From Paraphaeosphaeria minitans (taxonomy: Eukaryota; Ascomycota; Dothideomycetes; Pleosporales; Didymosphaeriaceae), in assembly GCA_015832175.1 (NCBI GenBank), contig WJXW01000010.1:558001-622000 (forward strand): a stretch of DNA of 64,000 nt. Direction: 5' to 3'. Position numbers and translations under genes: made by a program. Under the pieces are notes generated by a model. The model was not told the origin of the DNA and did no database searches. It was given only the letters and a program-made list of their open reading frames with translations. Shown here one piece after another: positions 33,701 through 44,751 of this stretch; the first letter of the stretch is position 1, and each line of letters begins with the position of its first letter.

Positions 33701-34889
33701 ATGGAGAAAATGAGACCCGAGGATGCGAACATCGTCGTCGTAGGTTATCCGTTTCGTCTTCACAGCTTGCCTTCATCTGTGTCGGACGATGCAAGCAAGA
33801 AAAGTCATCCATGCACAAGCCCCCCCTCCCACATTCCCCACAGCTGCCTACAACACCTGACCTGACACCACCAAGGACTCCACCTACTCCCGCTACCGCG
33901 AAGACGACGATGACGACTCCCAGTCCTACATCTCGGGCCAATCTCTCGCCTCCTCCGTGACCCGCTACCGCTACGAAAACGGGCGCCGCTACCACGCCTA
34001 CCGCGACGGCTCCTACTACGCCCCCAACGACGACACCTACTCCCACTACGAGACCATCGTGCACCACCTCTGGCTCCTCACCCTCGACGACAGACTCTAC
34101 CTCGCGCCCATCGCGTCCCCGACGCGCATCCTCGATGTCGGCACCGGCACGGGTCTCTGGGCCATCGACATGGCCGACGCGCACCCCGCCGCGCAGATCC
34201 TAGCTACGGACCTCAGCCCGATGCAGAGCACGTCGGCGCCGCCCAACATCCGCTTCGAAATCGACGACGCCGCCAGCGAGTGGACGTACGCCCCGGAGGC
34301 GTTCGACTACATCCACGTCCGCGGGCTGACGGGCTGCATCCGCGACTGGCTCTTGCTCTACGCCCAGGCGCACGCCCACCTCGAGCCCGGCGGGTACTTT
34401 GAGCACGCCGAGTTCAGCGTCACCACCAACGCGGACCCGGACGGCACGAGCCTCGCCGACAGGATGTACTCGACCTTCTCCTCGACCATCCTGTCCATCG
34501 GCGAGGAGAAGACGGGTCAGCGCTTCGACGCAATCTCCCACATGGGCACGTGGATGCGCGCCGCGGGCTTCGTCGACGTCGTCGAGCAGCACTTTGTGTG
34601 GCCCATTGGGCCCTGGCCCAAGGACCCCAAGCTCAAGGAGCTGGGCCGGTGGGGCGAGCGCAACTGGGCCGATGGCCTCGAGGGCTGGGTCATGGCCCTG
34701 TACACGCGCATCCTGGGCTGGAAGTACGAGCAGGTGGTCGAGTTCGTGCGGGCCTTTCGCAAGGTCATCAAGGATCGGAAGAACCACTATTGCCAGGATG
34801 TGCGGGTGGTGTACGGGCGGAAGCCGAGGGTGGGGGAGGTCGTGGAGCCGGCGGCGGCGGCGGCGGACAAGGGCGAAGACGCAGCATGA
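33701..34889 (+). CDS. LaeA-like SAM-dependent methyltransferase
   Basis: A class I methyltransferase of the type common next to fungal regulatory and secondary-metabolism genes. The main exon (33876-34889, 338 codons with stop) carries motif I ILDVGTGTGLWAIDMAD, motif II ATDLSPMQ, a following DDAASEWTY acidic loop, and LEPGGYFEHAEF. The opening HAYRDGSYYAPNDDTYSHYETIVHHLWLLTL is typical of LaeA-like proteins. The frame stays open upstream to an AAG acceptor after a CTGAC branch. A small first exon from ATG 33701 to 33739 (MEKMRPEDANIVV), with a GTAGGT donor, joins in phase to give 350 aa; this first exon is my least certain point. Family members methylate varied or unknown substrates. Third positions are markedly GC-rich. 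Confidence 0.82.
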
Positions 34890-35566
34890 TGGAAGTTTGG
34901 GGAGAGTGAGGAGGAGAACAAATCGAGGAAATGCAGAAGAAGATGAATCAAGTCCGAGCTCTGAGAGTTTGGGGAGAGAGAAGGAGAACATACTGCGGGA
35001 ATACAGAAGGTGAATCATGCTCGAGTACCGCATGTATGGAGGTTGCGGTTGCTCGTACCTTGCATTTCTAGGCGCTGGTGGTCTTTTGGCCTAGGCTTAA
35101 TTTCTTTTGACGAGGTATGCATTTGTGGGCGGGTTTTCTGCTTCAAGACCAACGGTAAATACTCGCCACTAAGACAGAGATATTCCATACATTTTGCAAC
35201 AACAGGTCGTCTGGCCTGGCACTGTGTGGATGTGTGGTATCGATATCATGGTGCTTCGTATTCTTTCATTAATCTGCTATGGCTAGCTCTCACAATGCTA
35301 CACTAGAGCGTACACCAAGGTATGCCTCCCATTGTACCATGCCTGATCATGATTAACAAAGGTATTCACCATGCCAGGTCCTCGTGGACCGGCTTCCTGG
35401 CTATCGAACAGATCAATCGAGCCATCCTTGTCCAACATCAGGGTCCGTAAGAGCCGTAAAACTTCATAGCTATAAACGGCGGTACTGGGGGCGGAGGTTC
35501 CTTGTGATCCCAAGAGCATTCAAGCTCTTCGTCGCAGTCGCGGTCCTCGCACGGACATACAGACCG
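34890..35566. other. Convergent intergenic region
   Basis: 677 bp between the methyltransferase stop and the RPN11 stop. It contains a near-duplicate segment (GAGAGTGAGGAGGAGAACA at about 34902 and GAGAGAAGGAGAACATACTG at about 34973). Nothing else is seen. Confidence 0.5.
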
Positions 35567-36792
35567 CTAGTCCTCCATTTCCACGTCGTCTTCGTCCGGC
35601 GACCGTTGGCCATTGGACTTTCCGTTCGATTTCGGTACTGACGCCTCCTTGTCGATCATTTGCCGCGAGACAGAGACGATGTTGTCCTCGATGAGGCGCT
35701 GGCCCACGTCTTCGAGATCTGGGGCATGTTAGCTCGGCACTCTGGATGCATAGTGGAAAACATACGCTTCTTCGGGTCGACCTTGCCGACGTATCGCGTC
35801 TTTAGCTGCTCCGGGGTCAACTCGGTCTCCTCCTTCACACGCTTCTCGTAGCCCTCGGCCAGTGATACAAGCTTCTGCAGGCTGTCCTTATTCCGCTCGC
35901 CTTCGTCGCGGAAGTCGTTCATCATAAGCGCCTCGGTCCACACGTGCTTGTGCAAGTTCATGAGCATGTTCTCCTCAAGCGCCGTCTTCCGGTAGTTGAT
36001 GCCGATGGAGTAGTAGTGGCGGTTCAGGCCGTGAATAAGCGCCTGGATGGAGGGCTTGTTCAGATGCCCAACGTTGGATGTGGTCTGGCGGGGTTCGTGG
36101 CCCATCATGAGGGTTTGCGGGTTGATCAAGCGGAAGGCATCGATGACGACCTTGCCCTTGACGGACTGTATGGGATCTACGACGACGGCAACGGCGCGAG
36201 GGGTGAGCTGCTCGAAGGACTGCTGTGTGTTGATATCGACCGAGGAGAGCCAGCAGCCGAAACCGGGATGCGAGTGGTACCAGCCGACGACCGTCTCCTG
36301 CCTACAACACGTCAGTGCGCAGTCCTTAAGTACATCCCTGTATATATGCATACCGTCCTGTTTGCCGCAGCATGTCCATCATCTTGGTCTGGAAGACGGG
36401 GTCCACAGCTTCAACGGAAACACCAGTTCCGGACTGCGGCATCGCGAACACATCCACCACGCGCACCGTGTAGTCGTCCACGAACTCTCCCAACATCAGA
36501 CCCATGACCTCCATGGGTACACCAGCGCGGCCATGCCGCAGCATCTTGAGGAGAGCGAGCGACGAGATGTAGACGGTTTCCGAGTTATCGATGAGGTTGG
36601 TATCCTGCACGGGTCAGCTTCAGCTTTCACATTGCAATCAAGCGACGAGCTGCTGCGTCCCCGGGAAGATGGCAGAGATCAGCCCAAACGCTCATTGCAC
36701 GAGCGCGACAGTCCAGGAAGACGGACACCTTGCTGACCACCCATGCCGCCCATGCTCTGGGCGGCGGCGAGCATCCTACTTAGCCGGTCCAT
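35567..36792 (-). CDS. RPN11: 26S proteasome regulatory subunit Rpn11 (JAMM deubiquitinase)
   Basis: The lid metalloprotease that removes ubiquitin chains from substrates during degradation. Four exons are 36792-36727, 36604-36354, 36301-35766 and 35718-35567, about 334 aa. The JAMM zinc motif [14 protein letters not shown] gives ligands at His115, His117 and Asp128, with Ser125. [19 protein letters not shown] and [21 protein letters not shown] match the family. The C-terminus is acidic ([11 protein letters not shown]), longer than yeast Rpn11. The first intron needs a GTCCGT donor to stay in frame (QQG-DTNLIDN); the more usual-looking GTGTCC one base earlier breaks it. It starts from a very conserved MDRLSRML. 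Divergent from RPD3, with 449 bp between start codons. Confidence 0.95.
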
Positions 36793-37241
36793 GGCGCGGG
36801 GAATAGGGTACTGGTTGTTGCGTCTGTCGGAAGCAAGAGTGCAAAAGCGCGGCCGGGGTGTGGTGTGGGGGGTGAAGGGCGGGGTGGGTGATCTGTAATG
36901 CGATGATGAGGCAAGAGCGGCGACCTGTCGGAGGTGTAGACTACAATGTACAAGTAAACGACGAGCTCGGGTCGGCTTGTAGTTTTGCCGGGGCCGATAT
37001 GACGGGGATCACTGGAGCTGGAGCTTGCGCCCGTAGCTTCGCTCTGCCCTCACCATCTTTCCCACCGCCATCTGCGCCCTCACGCTTCCCGCCACCTTGA
37101 CACCCGCACACGTCCTTTTTTTTTCGCTGCCATATCGCCTTGGATCGTCTGGCATTTTGTTGCAAGCCAAGCCACCCGGCTACGTGCGACTGCGATTGCG
37201 ACTGCGACTGCGCGGCGTCGCCCACCCACTGTGCGCCCGCC
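36793..37241. promoter_or_regulatory. RPN11-RPD3 divergent promoter
   Basis: 449 bp between two housekeeping start codons. It contains C/T-rich tracts near the RPD3 side (about 37041-37110). I looked for the Rpn4 proteasome element GGTGGCAAA and did not see it on either strand. Confidence 0.5.
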
Positions 37242-39241
37242 ATGGACAACGCCGATGCCGCGCCTCCCACTGCCTCCAACTCCCTCAATGGGACCGGCTC
37301 GCAGCCCAAAAAGGTCGCCTACTTCTACGACTCCGATGTGGGCAACTATGCCTATGTTTCCGGCCATCCCATGAAGCCCCACCGGATACGAATGGCCCAC
37401 AGCTTGATCATGAATTATGGCCTGTACACCAAGATGGAAATCTACGTGCGTCGCGCTACTGACCTCTTCGACCATGGAACTGACTGCTTTTAGCGCGCGA
37501 AGCCCGCCTCCAAGTACGAAATGACGCAGTTCCACACCGACGAATACATCGACTTCCTCCACAAGGTCACCCCCGACAACATGGACAACTTCTCAAAAGA
37601 GCAGAGCAAGTACAACGTTGGAGACGACTGCCCCGTGTTTGATGGCCTCTTCGAATTCTGTGGCATAAGCGCCGGAGGCACCATGGAGGGTGCCGCCCGC
37701 TTGAACAGAGGCAAATGCGATGTGGCCGTCAACTGGGCTGGTGGTCTGCATCACGCGAAAAAAAGCGAGGCCAGCGGTTTCTGCTATGTCAACGACATTG
37801 TTCTCGGCATTATTGAACTCCTGCGCTACAAGCAGCGCGTTCTCTACATCGATATCGACGTGCACCACGGCGATGGTGTCGAAGAGGCTTTTTACACGAC
37901 CGATCGCGTCATGACCGTTTCCTTCCACAAGTATGGCGAATACTTCCCCGGTACCGGCGAGCTCAGAGACATCGGTGTCGGTGGCGGCAAGCACTACGCC
38001 GTCAACTTCCCCCTGCGTGACGGCATCACCGACGAGACGTACCGCAACATCTTCGAGCCCGTCATCGAGGCAGTCATGACCTACTACTGCCCCGAAGCCA
38101 TTGTCCTTCAGTGCGGTGGCGACAGTCTGTCTGGCGATAGGCTTGGTTGCTTCAATCTTAGCATGGACGGTCACGCCAACTGCGTTCGCTATGTCAAGAG
38201 CTTTGGCATCCCAGTCATCGTGCTTGGTGGCGGTGGTTACACCATGAGGAATGTGGCGCGAACATGGGCGTATGAGACCGGCCAGCTTGTGAACCAGCAC
38301 ATGGAGAAGCAGCTACCTTTCAACGACTACTACGAGTATTTTGCTCCGGATTATGAGTTAGATGTCCGCCCGTCAAACATGGAAAATGCCAACTCGACTG
38401 ACTATCTCCACAAAATCAAGTCATCTGTGATTGACAGTATTAGGCGAACTGGAAAGCCGTCGGTAGAGGCTTTTACGAACATCCCTGATAATCCTCCCCA
38501 ACTTGGGGGCTACGACTCCGATGCTGAAGAAGAAATGAACGACCTTGATGCAGACGAGAACCCCGATGTGCGTTCTACGCAGCGCCAACGCGATCAACAG
38601 ATTGAGGCTGAGGGAGAACTTTACGATCCGAGCGACGATGAAGAATACAAAAACGGTCTCGGAGTGCGACGACAGCCAGGCGCTAGAAGGAAGCGCAACA
38701 TTATGGACTTCCAGAACCCTAACGCAGACGAAGGTGCAGAGACTCCAGATGGCGCTCGCGGGCTTAATGGAGAGCCTGCGCGGCGCCGAAGGTCTGTCTC
38801 GGGGGCATCGTCTGCCCAGGCTCCCAATGGCACCGCGTCGCGGACCCGGACACCCGCCATTCCTGTAACTGCTGACGACGATGCCGATATCGAAATGGAA
38901 GAGGCAGAGGGGGCTACAATTTCAGCCTCAGCTAGTGAGTGAGACCAGATCTACATTTCGGGACATTGAAGTGCTAACTCTCACTTTCAGTCCCTGCTGA
39001 GCCTATGCTGGCTGCTGCTTCAAGGACACAGTCGCCACCAGCGGTGCCAACCCCTCCTGAGTCACCTGTTGCACAACCGGCCGCGGCGGCAGCTACCACT
39101 GCAGACGTAGAGATGGGAGAAGCGGCTGAAGACCAGGCGGAAGCCGATGACAAGGCCAAAGCCAAGGAAGAAGGCCAATCGGAGAGAGATGGTGAGAACG
39201 TCAAGGGCGAGGTGCGTGCGGAGCTTGCCAAGGAAGACTAG
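37242..39241 (+). CDS. RPD3: Class I histone deacetylase Rpd3
   Basis: Catalytic zinc-dependent deacetylase of the Rpd3L/Rpd3S (Sin3) co-repressor complexes, acting in the nucleus on acetyl-lysine. Three exons are 37242-37445, 37494-38934 and 38991-39241, about 631 aa. The deacetylase domain spans residues about 18-395. Visible active-site features are the HH pair in [18 protein letters not shown] (154, 155), zinc ligands Asp190 and His192 in [12 protein letters not shown], Asp278 in [11 protein letters not shown] and the catalytic Tyr317 in [15 protein letters not shown] long acidic C-terminal tail (about residues 410-631) is typical of filamentous fungi and is Ala/Glu/Ser-rich, with a basic patch [10 protein letters not shown]. 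Confidence 0.97.
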
Positions 39242-39783
39242 TGGGAGAAAACAAGATACAGAACATGGCTCTCTGAGCCTCACAGATGACAGCAGGGCGT
39301 TATGGGGTTGGGTGCCTGGTGCGATACCTATTTGATCATTTTGATTTCGAAAGTGGGTAGAGTTCTTGCATGTAGCATAGGTCGTGCAAAGTCAATTCAT
39401 TGTTGCAGTTAGTCTACACGGCCATAGACCGCAAAGAATACCGGTTGCAACAAGCACCGTCGAGCACGTTTATCTTGGCAGCCTCAGACAGCAGGTGACT
39501 AACTGTGGCGGTGCAAAGTTCTATTTGCTGTCTGACATTGGGAACTTAAGTGCTAACTTGTCTTTTACTAGTAAAATGTATCACCATTTTGAACATTAGC
39601 TACTAGTTGAGATGTATTGAATTTCCGTATTAGACAGCATTCACGAATGTAAATCTACACTGCCACAATCTGTTTAAGCCTGCTGAGTTAATTGTACGTG
39701 ATGATATGCAGCTCTTCGGCCTCTTTCGGTAAGCTCACCCAACGCTGGACCACGACCACCATCAAAGACACGTCTACCCACAC
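39242..39783. other. Intergenic region
   Basis: 542 bp of non-coding sequence, AT-richer than its neighbours. No feature assigned. Confidence 0.5.
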
Positions 39784-40416
39784 ATGACAAAGTCTCTCCT
39801 CACGCATGTCCTACCCTACCTCCTACACGGCAGCACCTCGCACACAGGCATGGGCTGGGTCGACTCGATCCCTCGCGCGGGAAACCTTTACATCGGCGGC
39901 CTCTACGCGCTTTACCAGACGGATCTGATCAAAGCTGTGGGCATCACGCACGTGCTCTCCGTCGTGGACTACGAGCCTGGCCTGGATAAGCCACACCTCT
40001 CCGACCTAAAGGAATTGCACGTCTGGGCCGAGAACGACCCGAATGCGGATCTGCTGCAGTGGTTTGAGCGGACGAGTGCGTTTATCCGAGAGGGACTGGA
40101 GGGCGAAGGGGGCGCGGTGTTTGTGCACTGCGCAATGGGAAAGAGTCGGAGTGCGGCGGTCGTGGTTGCGTATTTGATGGCGCGGTATGGGGTTGGGGCT
40201 GGGGAGGGGATGGGATGGGTCGAGGAGGGGAGACCTGTTTGTGATCCAAATCCGGGGTTTAAGGAGCAGTTGAAGGTTTGGGAGGGGATGTTGGAGGCGC
40301 GGGACGGGGAGGAGAAGAGGAGGATGTATGGAGAGTGGAAGGAGGGTGGGCATAAGGGGAGTGCCTGGGAGTGGGAGAAGAGGGTTGAGAAGGAGAGTGG
40401 GAAGGCAAGGCTTTGA
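39784..40416 (+). CDS. Dual-specificity protein phosphatase (small DSP)
   Basis: A single-exon gene of 210 aa. Residues about 25-165 form a dual-specificity phosphatase domain: the start GNLYIGGLYAL, then ITHVLSVVDYEP, ELHVWAENDPNADLL with the general-acid aspartate, and the P-loop HCAMGKSRSA (C-x5-R). It removes phosphate from Tyr and Ser/Thr residues. The charged, Gly/Glu/Lys-rich C-terminus has no recognised zinc domain, so it is not a full Yvh1. The first methionine begins a hydrophobic stretch (LLTHVLPYLLHG) before the domain; Met23 is an alternative start that directly precedes the domain (GWVDSIPRAGNLYIG). Confidence 0.87.
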   Translation: MTKSLLTHVLPYLLHGSTSHTGMGWVDSIPRAGNLYIGGLYALYQTDLIKAVGITHVLSVVDYEPGLDKPHLSDLKELHVWAENDPNADLLQWFERTSAFIREGLEGEGGAVFVHCAMGKSRSAAVVVAYLMARYGVGAGEGMGWVEEGRPVCDPNPGFKEQLKVWEGMLEARDGEEKRRMYGEWKEGGHKGSAWEWEKRVEKESGKARL

Positions 40417-40498
40417 TGCAAGGCGGATGCGACTCAATTATAGAGTGGAACGTTCGACTGTGAGCAATGCGTCTTTGTCAAATAAGGGACAACGGCCG

Positions 40499-41755
40499 AT
40501 GACGTCACCATGGATATCCAGCGACTACGGTTCCGAGGGACAGTACCAACCTGGAGTTCACCCAAGGTGCAACATGAACCGCGAGATCAGCCCTCCACCC
40601 GCAAAGAGACGAAAGGTGTCTACGAACAATGTAACTCCGCCTAGGATCTCCACCCCACTACCTCCTACGGTACCTGACGCCGACACAATGCGCATCTTCT
40701 CCTGGAACATTAACGGCATCACGCCTTTCCTACAAAAGCCCCTTACAACCTATTTCAACACAACCAAACCAAACTCCAATGCAAACATCCCACCAGCCTC
40801 CCTCCGCGGCTTTCTCAAACGCCATCACTGGCCTGCAATCCTCCTCCTCCAAGAAGTCAAGATCGCGGCCAAGGACGTAAAAACGCAAGGGGCAGTCCGC
40901 ACCGCAGTGAACGCAAGCCTACCATCCGAGATCCCAGAATCGGGACCAGGCCCGCGCTACGAAACACACTTCACGCTCCCCGGCGACCCCCACAACGCCC
41001 GAGGCCCAGGCGGCAGCGGAAAAGTCTACGGCTTGTGCAGCATCGTGCGTGCCGACATTGCCAAAAAACTCGCCGCCACAGTCCGCACCGTGGACTGGGA
41101 CACCGAGGGTCGCGTGTCTGTCGTCGAGCTGCGGAGTCCATCGACGAAGCTCGCGCTATTCAACATCTATGCCGTCAACGGGACGGACGCGCCCTACCGC
41201 GACCCAGCGACAGGGGCGCCTCGCGGCACCCGGCATGCGCGCAAACTCGCGTTCCACCGGCTTCTCATGGAGGAGTGTCTGGAGTTGGAGGAAGACGGCT
41301 GGGACGTTCTCCTTGCGGGCGACATGAATGTTGCTCCAGCCGCAGTCGACGGACATCCGCGGCTGCGCACGTTTCCCCACCAGCACGTCGTCAATCGCGC
41401 GGACTTCAATGCTAGATTCCTTGCTACCAATAGGAAGAAGCAGGGGGAGGGAAAGGTATTCGAGGGTATTGATGTCTGGCGGAGGATGAACGAGGGAGAA
41501 AAGAGGTATACGTGGTTCCCTCGGGGGCGGGAGTGGGGTAGTAGCTGTGATAGGGTGGATTATGTCATTGCTGGGGAGAGCATGTGGGATCGGAGTATGG
41601 TACGTGGGGCGGGGATTTTGGATAGTGAAGCTGACCGAGGGCCGAGCGATCATGTTCCTGTGTGGGCTGATATTAGGATATCAGGCGTAGACGACGAGGA
41701 GAACGATTCAGGAGCTGTTTTGGATGGCACGGTAAGTTGCCACCTCGGTGCATGA
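40499..41755 (+). CDS. Exonuclease III/AP-endonuclease-like EEP-family protein
   Basis: A member of the endonuclease/exonuclease/phosphatase superfamily, most like AP endonuclease/ExoIII. The 418-aa frame starts after a Pro-rich leader with a possible nuclear signal (PPPAKRRKVS). Catalytic blocks are FSWNINGI, LLQEVKI (metal Glu), NIYAVNGTDAPYRD, AGDMNVAP, CDRVDYV and SDHVPVWAD. A base-excision repair or general nuclease role is inferred from these. The ATG at 40499 is preferred; an upstream in-frame TTG/GTG extension overlaps the preceding phosphatase gene. A strong GTAAGT donor at 41731, inside the last codons, may splice to a downstream exon (TAG acceptor near 41817), changing only the last few residues. 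Confidence 0.85.
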   Translation: MTSPWISSDYGSEGQYQPGVHPRCNMNREISPPPAKRRKVSTNNVTPPRISTPLPPTVPDADTMRIFSWNINGITPFLQKPLTTYFNTTKPNSNANIPPASLRGFLKRHHWPAILLLQEVKIAAKDVKTQGAVRTAVNASLPSEIPESGPGPRYETHFTLPGDPHNARGPGGSGKVYGLCSIVRADIAKKLAATVRTVDWDTEGRVSVVELRSPSTKLALFNIYAVNGTDAPYRDPATGAPRGTRHARKLAFHRLLMEECLELEEDGWDVLLAGDMNVAPAAVDGHPRLRTFPHQHVVNRADFNARFLATNRKKQGEGKVFEGIDVWRRMNEGEKRYTWFPRGREWGSSCDRVDYVIAGESMWDRSMVRGAGILDSEADRGPSDHVPVWADIRISGVDDEENDSGAVLDGTVSCHLGA

Positions 41756-41959
41756 AAGCTCCAGTTCGTGGTTTTACGCCGTAAACCTCATCCCAAACTT
41801 CATCAACGTTACCTAGTCTCCTGTCGACGAGCAGTGCTGTAAAAGTTGACTTGCGACATGTTGCCATTGAGATTTTGTGTAGTTTTCGAGGCAGCGCGGT
41901 AGGAATCAGGTCAACCAACGTGCTGCGTTCGCTTTGCACCAGCTGCACACACTCATTGT

Positions 41960-42637
41960 TCAGGTAGACTGAGCGCGTTTGGAACCACAACTGGAAGTGA
42001 CAAGGTTTGACGGACCGTCCAAGGATTCAAACGCTCCCACATGTCAGTCTTGGAGGGGTCCGCACGCTGTGTCAGCGCGCCGCGGATCTCGTCTTCAGAG
42101 CGGGAGTTCCACAGCTCGCGCGTTTCGAGGCTCAGCGGATACAGCAGCTGGGACTGTGGGACCTGGATCTGGTCTTTGATGATTGGTGGGCGAGATAGCG
42201 GCGACGACATGGACGTCGGACACGTTCTGCTCGCAGTAGTTCTCCAGCGCGAGGTTGTTGACCTCGGTGCCGAACGGGTTCTCGAGATCGTTCGCGGTGT
42301 ACAAGGTGCTGAGGAAAATGCAGAATGTTACGACGGTGATTGGGCTGCACGGCCATCTGGTGGGGGTGGCGAGTCGGAAGATGGGTGTCAGGAGGTACGC
42401 CCATGTGATCTGGCTGATTGTGATTGAGTAGGCACGCGGCAAGGGTATAGTTTGAAGGCATTCAGTCGTCACGAGTATGTGGTGCAACTCGTTCATCATG
42501 TTTATGCTTTGGTTCTGCGCAATTCCCGACTCGAACGGTCCGATTTCAGATATCGCAGTACTATCGAGGATCAGCAAGCTGAGCTTAACAATGAAAATTT
42601 GATGTCGGAAAGCGCAGCATGGGGTGACTTGGTTCAT
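41960..42637 (-). pseudogene. Bestrophin-like membrane protein, C-terminal fragment
   Basis: The minus strand encodes the C-terminal part of a fungal bestrophin-like (UPF0187/RFP-TM) anion-channel-family protein. It shows the helix-rich ITISQITWAYLLTPIF, the diagnostic DLENPFGTEVNNLALENYC and, in a different frame, SEDEIRGALTQRA. A frame change near 42190 separates VSDVHVVAAISP from RPPIIKDQIQVPQSQ, and the N-terminal half of the protein is missing. The N-terminus would have to lie upstream, where the M28 remnant is found instead. It therefore looks like a truncated, frame-shifted gene. Not expected to be functional. Confidence 0.7.
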
Positions 42638-42689
42638 GATAGGGTTTTAATCTCATGAATGATGCTGTATGCTCACAGAACAACAGGAG

Positions 42690-43360
42690 AATAGAATGTC
42701 ATGACTTACAGCATAGACAACCTTCGTAATAAACTTCGTAAGACCCGCATCCACATGATTCGTGATGGCGCCCACCATTTCCGGCTTTCCTTGGCCAGTG
42801 GTGCCCTTTGAACACCCAGTCATATCCTGCTGCAGCATAACCTTCACGGGTTTCCCCTTGGCCTTGTGCTTCTTCCATGGGTATATCGACGGACCCTTGA
42901 AGCCCTCCACCCGCATACTTACGTCCCGTCGGCAAAGCCCTCCAGTTCCAGCTTCGATACCTCTCAAACAGGGAGCCACATCTATCAATGGAATTTCAGC
43001 GTATTCGGCGCGTTCCCTTTCCTAACATCCTTATCCATTAAAATCACCTTTGGAGCTTCCAAAATCGTTACCATTCCACTCCCGTCATCGACCTCCGGTT
43101 ATTGACCCTATCCGCATCCCGCGGATTGATACTATCCTGGTGGGCTCCCAGAACCACTGTCTTCGCGCTGCGCCCCGGATCCTCGCAATGAAGCTGCTCT
43201 GAAGGGAAGAGTGCTCGAACGCTTCCATCATCGCATTGACAGTACCAGACGCCAAGACGACGCGTCGACGTCTTTCACGGTTTGCAGGAGCCAGACCGAA
43301 GACTGCGAGAGTCCAAGTAGCAGTCCTAAAACTGCGTAAAGGGCGTGAGGTGGCGCGCAT
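42690..43360 (-). pseudogene. M28-family leucine aminopeptidase, decayed
   Basis: Fragments of a secreted M28 zinc aminopeptidase follow each other on the minus strand in different frames. In order: EAFEHSSLQSSFIARIRG, then TVVLGAHQDSINPRDADR (first zinc histidine/aspartate region), then [12 protein letters not shown] and [11 protein letters not shown], then [12 protein letters not shown], and finally [14 protein letters not shown] and [14 protein letters not shown]. At least three frame changes and several in-frame stops separate them. The N-terminal propeptide and the C-terminal third (last metal-binding residues) are absent. It lies directly beside the bestrophin-like remnant and is also minus-strand. 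Confidence 0.75.
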
Positions 43361-44751
43361 TGGCGCAGTGGAGAGGAGCGGTGGGAGTGGGGTGACCGCA
43401 GATTGCTAGGTGACGGTGGCGGGGAAATTGCCAGCTGCGACGTTCTTCTTTATCGGGGGTGCGTCGAGGTCTTCAGTTGTATAGTTGAGGTTCGTTTCTT
43501 GCCGCGGAGGGTAAGCGGGGTGTGATGTGGTATTGTCAGTGTCCAAATTCTACGTCGAGGAGCTCGAACTATTGCTCTTCAGTCACTTTTTTAAATGTTA
43601 TCTGGGAAAGCTTAATTGTGCGCAGAGATGGGTGCGCATCGCGTGTTGGAAATACTGGGCGCGCTTGCGCTGTATGCGGCGAGTGCTGTAGCTGCGATGA
43701 AGAGCTTTGTAACGACAGAAACGCCTGAGCTGTACAACCAGACGAGAGAACAGTGCTGTCTCTATAGACTCAATATTTTATGGGTTACTGTATCCATGGA
43801 GCAGTTGGGCTCGCAAGATCAATACAGTATAGAGCGCGACTCCGTGCTATACATCGCACCATGATAGTCTATAGAGCGCGAACAGCCAGGCTGGACGAGA
43901 ACACTTTTGCCGGCGCTGCCGTCTCCAAGAATATTCGCACGTGGCACAGCAATCGCCGATTGTGTGCAATTTGTTTATGACAATAGCAATAATATATATC
44001 CTTGTCGAGCTTCCTTATTAGGAGCACCAATGGCGTGGTTGCAACAGGGTTGTCTGCGCGAAGTAAATTACCACACCTTGTCTTTCGCAGTCAGCATGCA
44101 TGCCGAGGGGCTAAATTCAGAGGTCAATACAATGCGAGTCATCCGGCACTGTTCGTTGGGCAAACCAGGTGAACCAGAAAGAGACTTTGCCATGATCGAC
44201 GTGTTTGTTGCTTTGTACCTAGATTGAAGATCCGAAAGCGTAGGTCCCTCTCTTACCCCTCTGAAGATGATGCCATATTCTGTTGGCTACTTGCGTTTAT
44301 TTTTGCCCAATTTCGATTCATTACTGGTATAACGGAGCTCCAGACCAATAAAAAGTACAGCTAAAAAATCGCGGAAGTCCTATTCACTAGATTGCCATAC
44401 TCGAGACTCCACCGGTAAAGATGCTGGAATAAACATAGTAAGCAGCCTTTGAATGGATTCCCATGGATAGGTGGCCAGGCCATGCGAGGATATGCCCAGG
44501 TTGTGGCTGTGATCGTGACGTATAATCGGAACTGTCGCAGTGCATCGCTCCTCCTGGGGTAGCAAAGTTACCTTACTTTTGGAAAGTGAATTGTAAATAT
44601 GCTAGGGTTTATGCAGCAGTCAGGTCGCCAACAATTTAAAAAGAAAACCCAAACCTTTCTACCGAAGGCCTCGCTTCTACAACTGGGTATATGAGAAGCA
44701 GACCGAATCATGACCTTATGTGTAGACGCCGAATATCGCTGGAAACTGGAA
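43361..44751. other. Intergenic region, 1.4 kb
   Basis: No gene recognised. The sequence is AT-richer than the coding flanks, and the open frames have no convincing composition or family resemblance. Confidence 0.5.
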
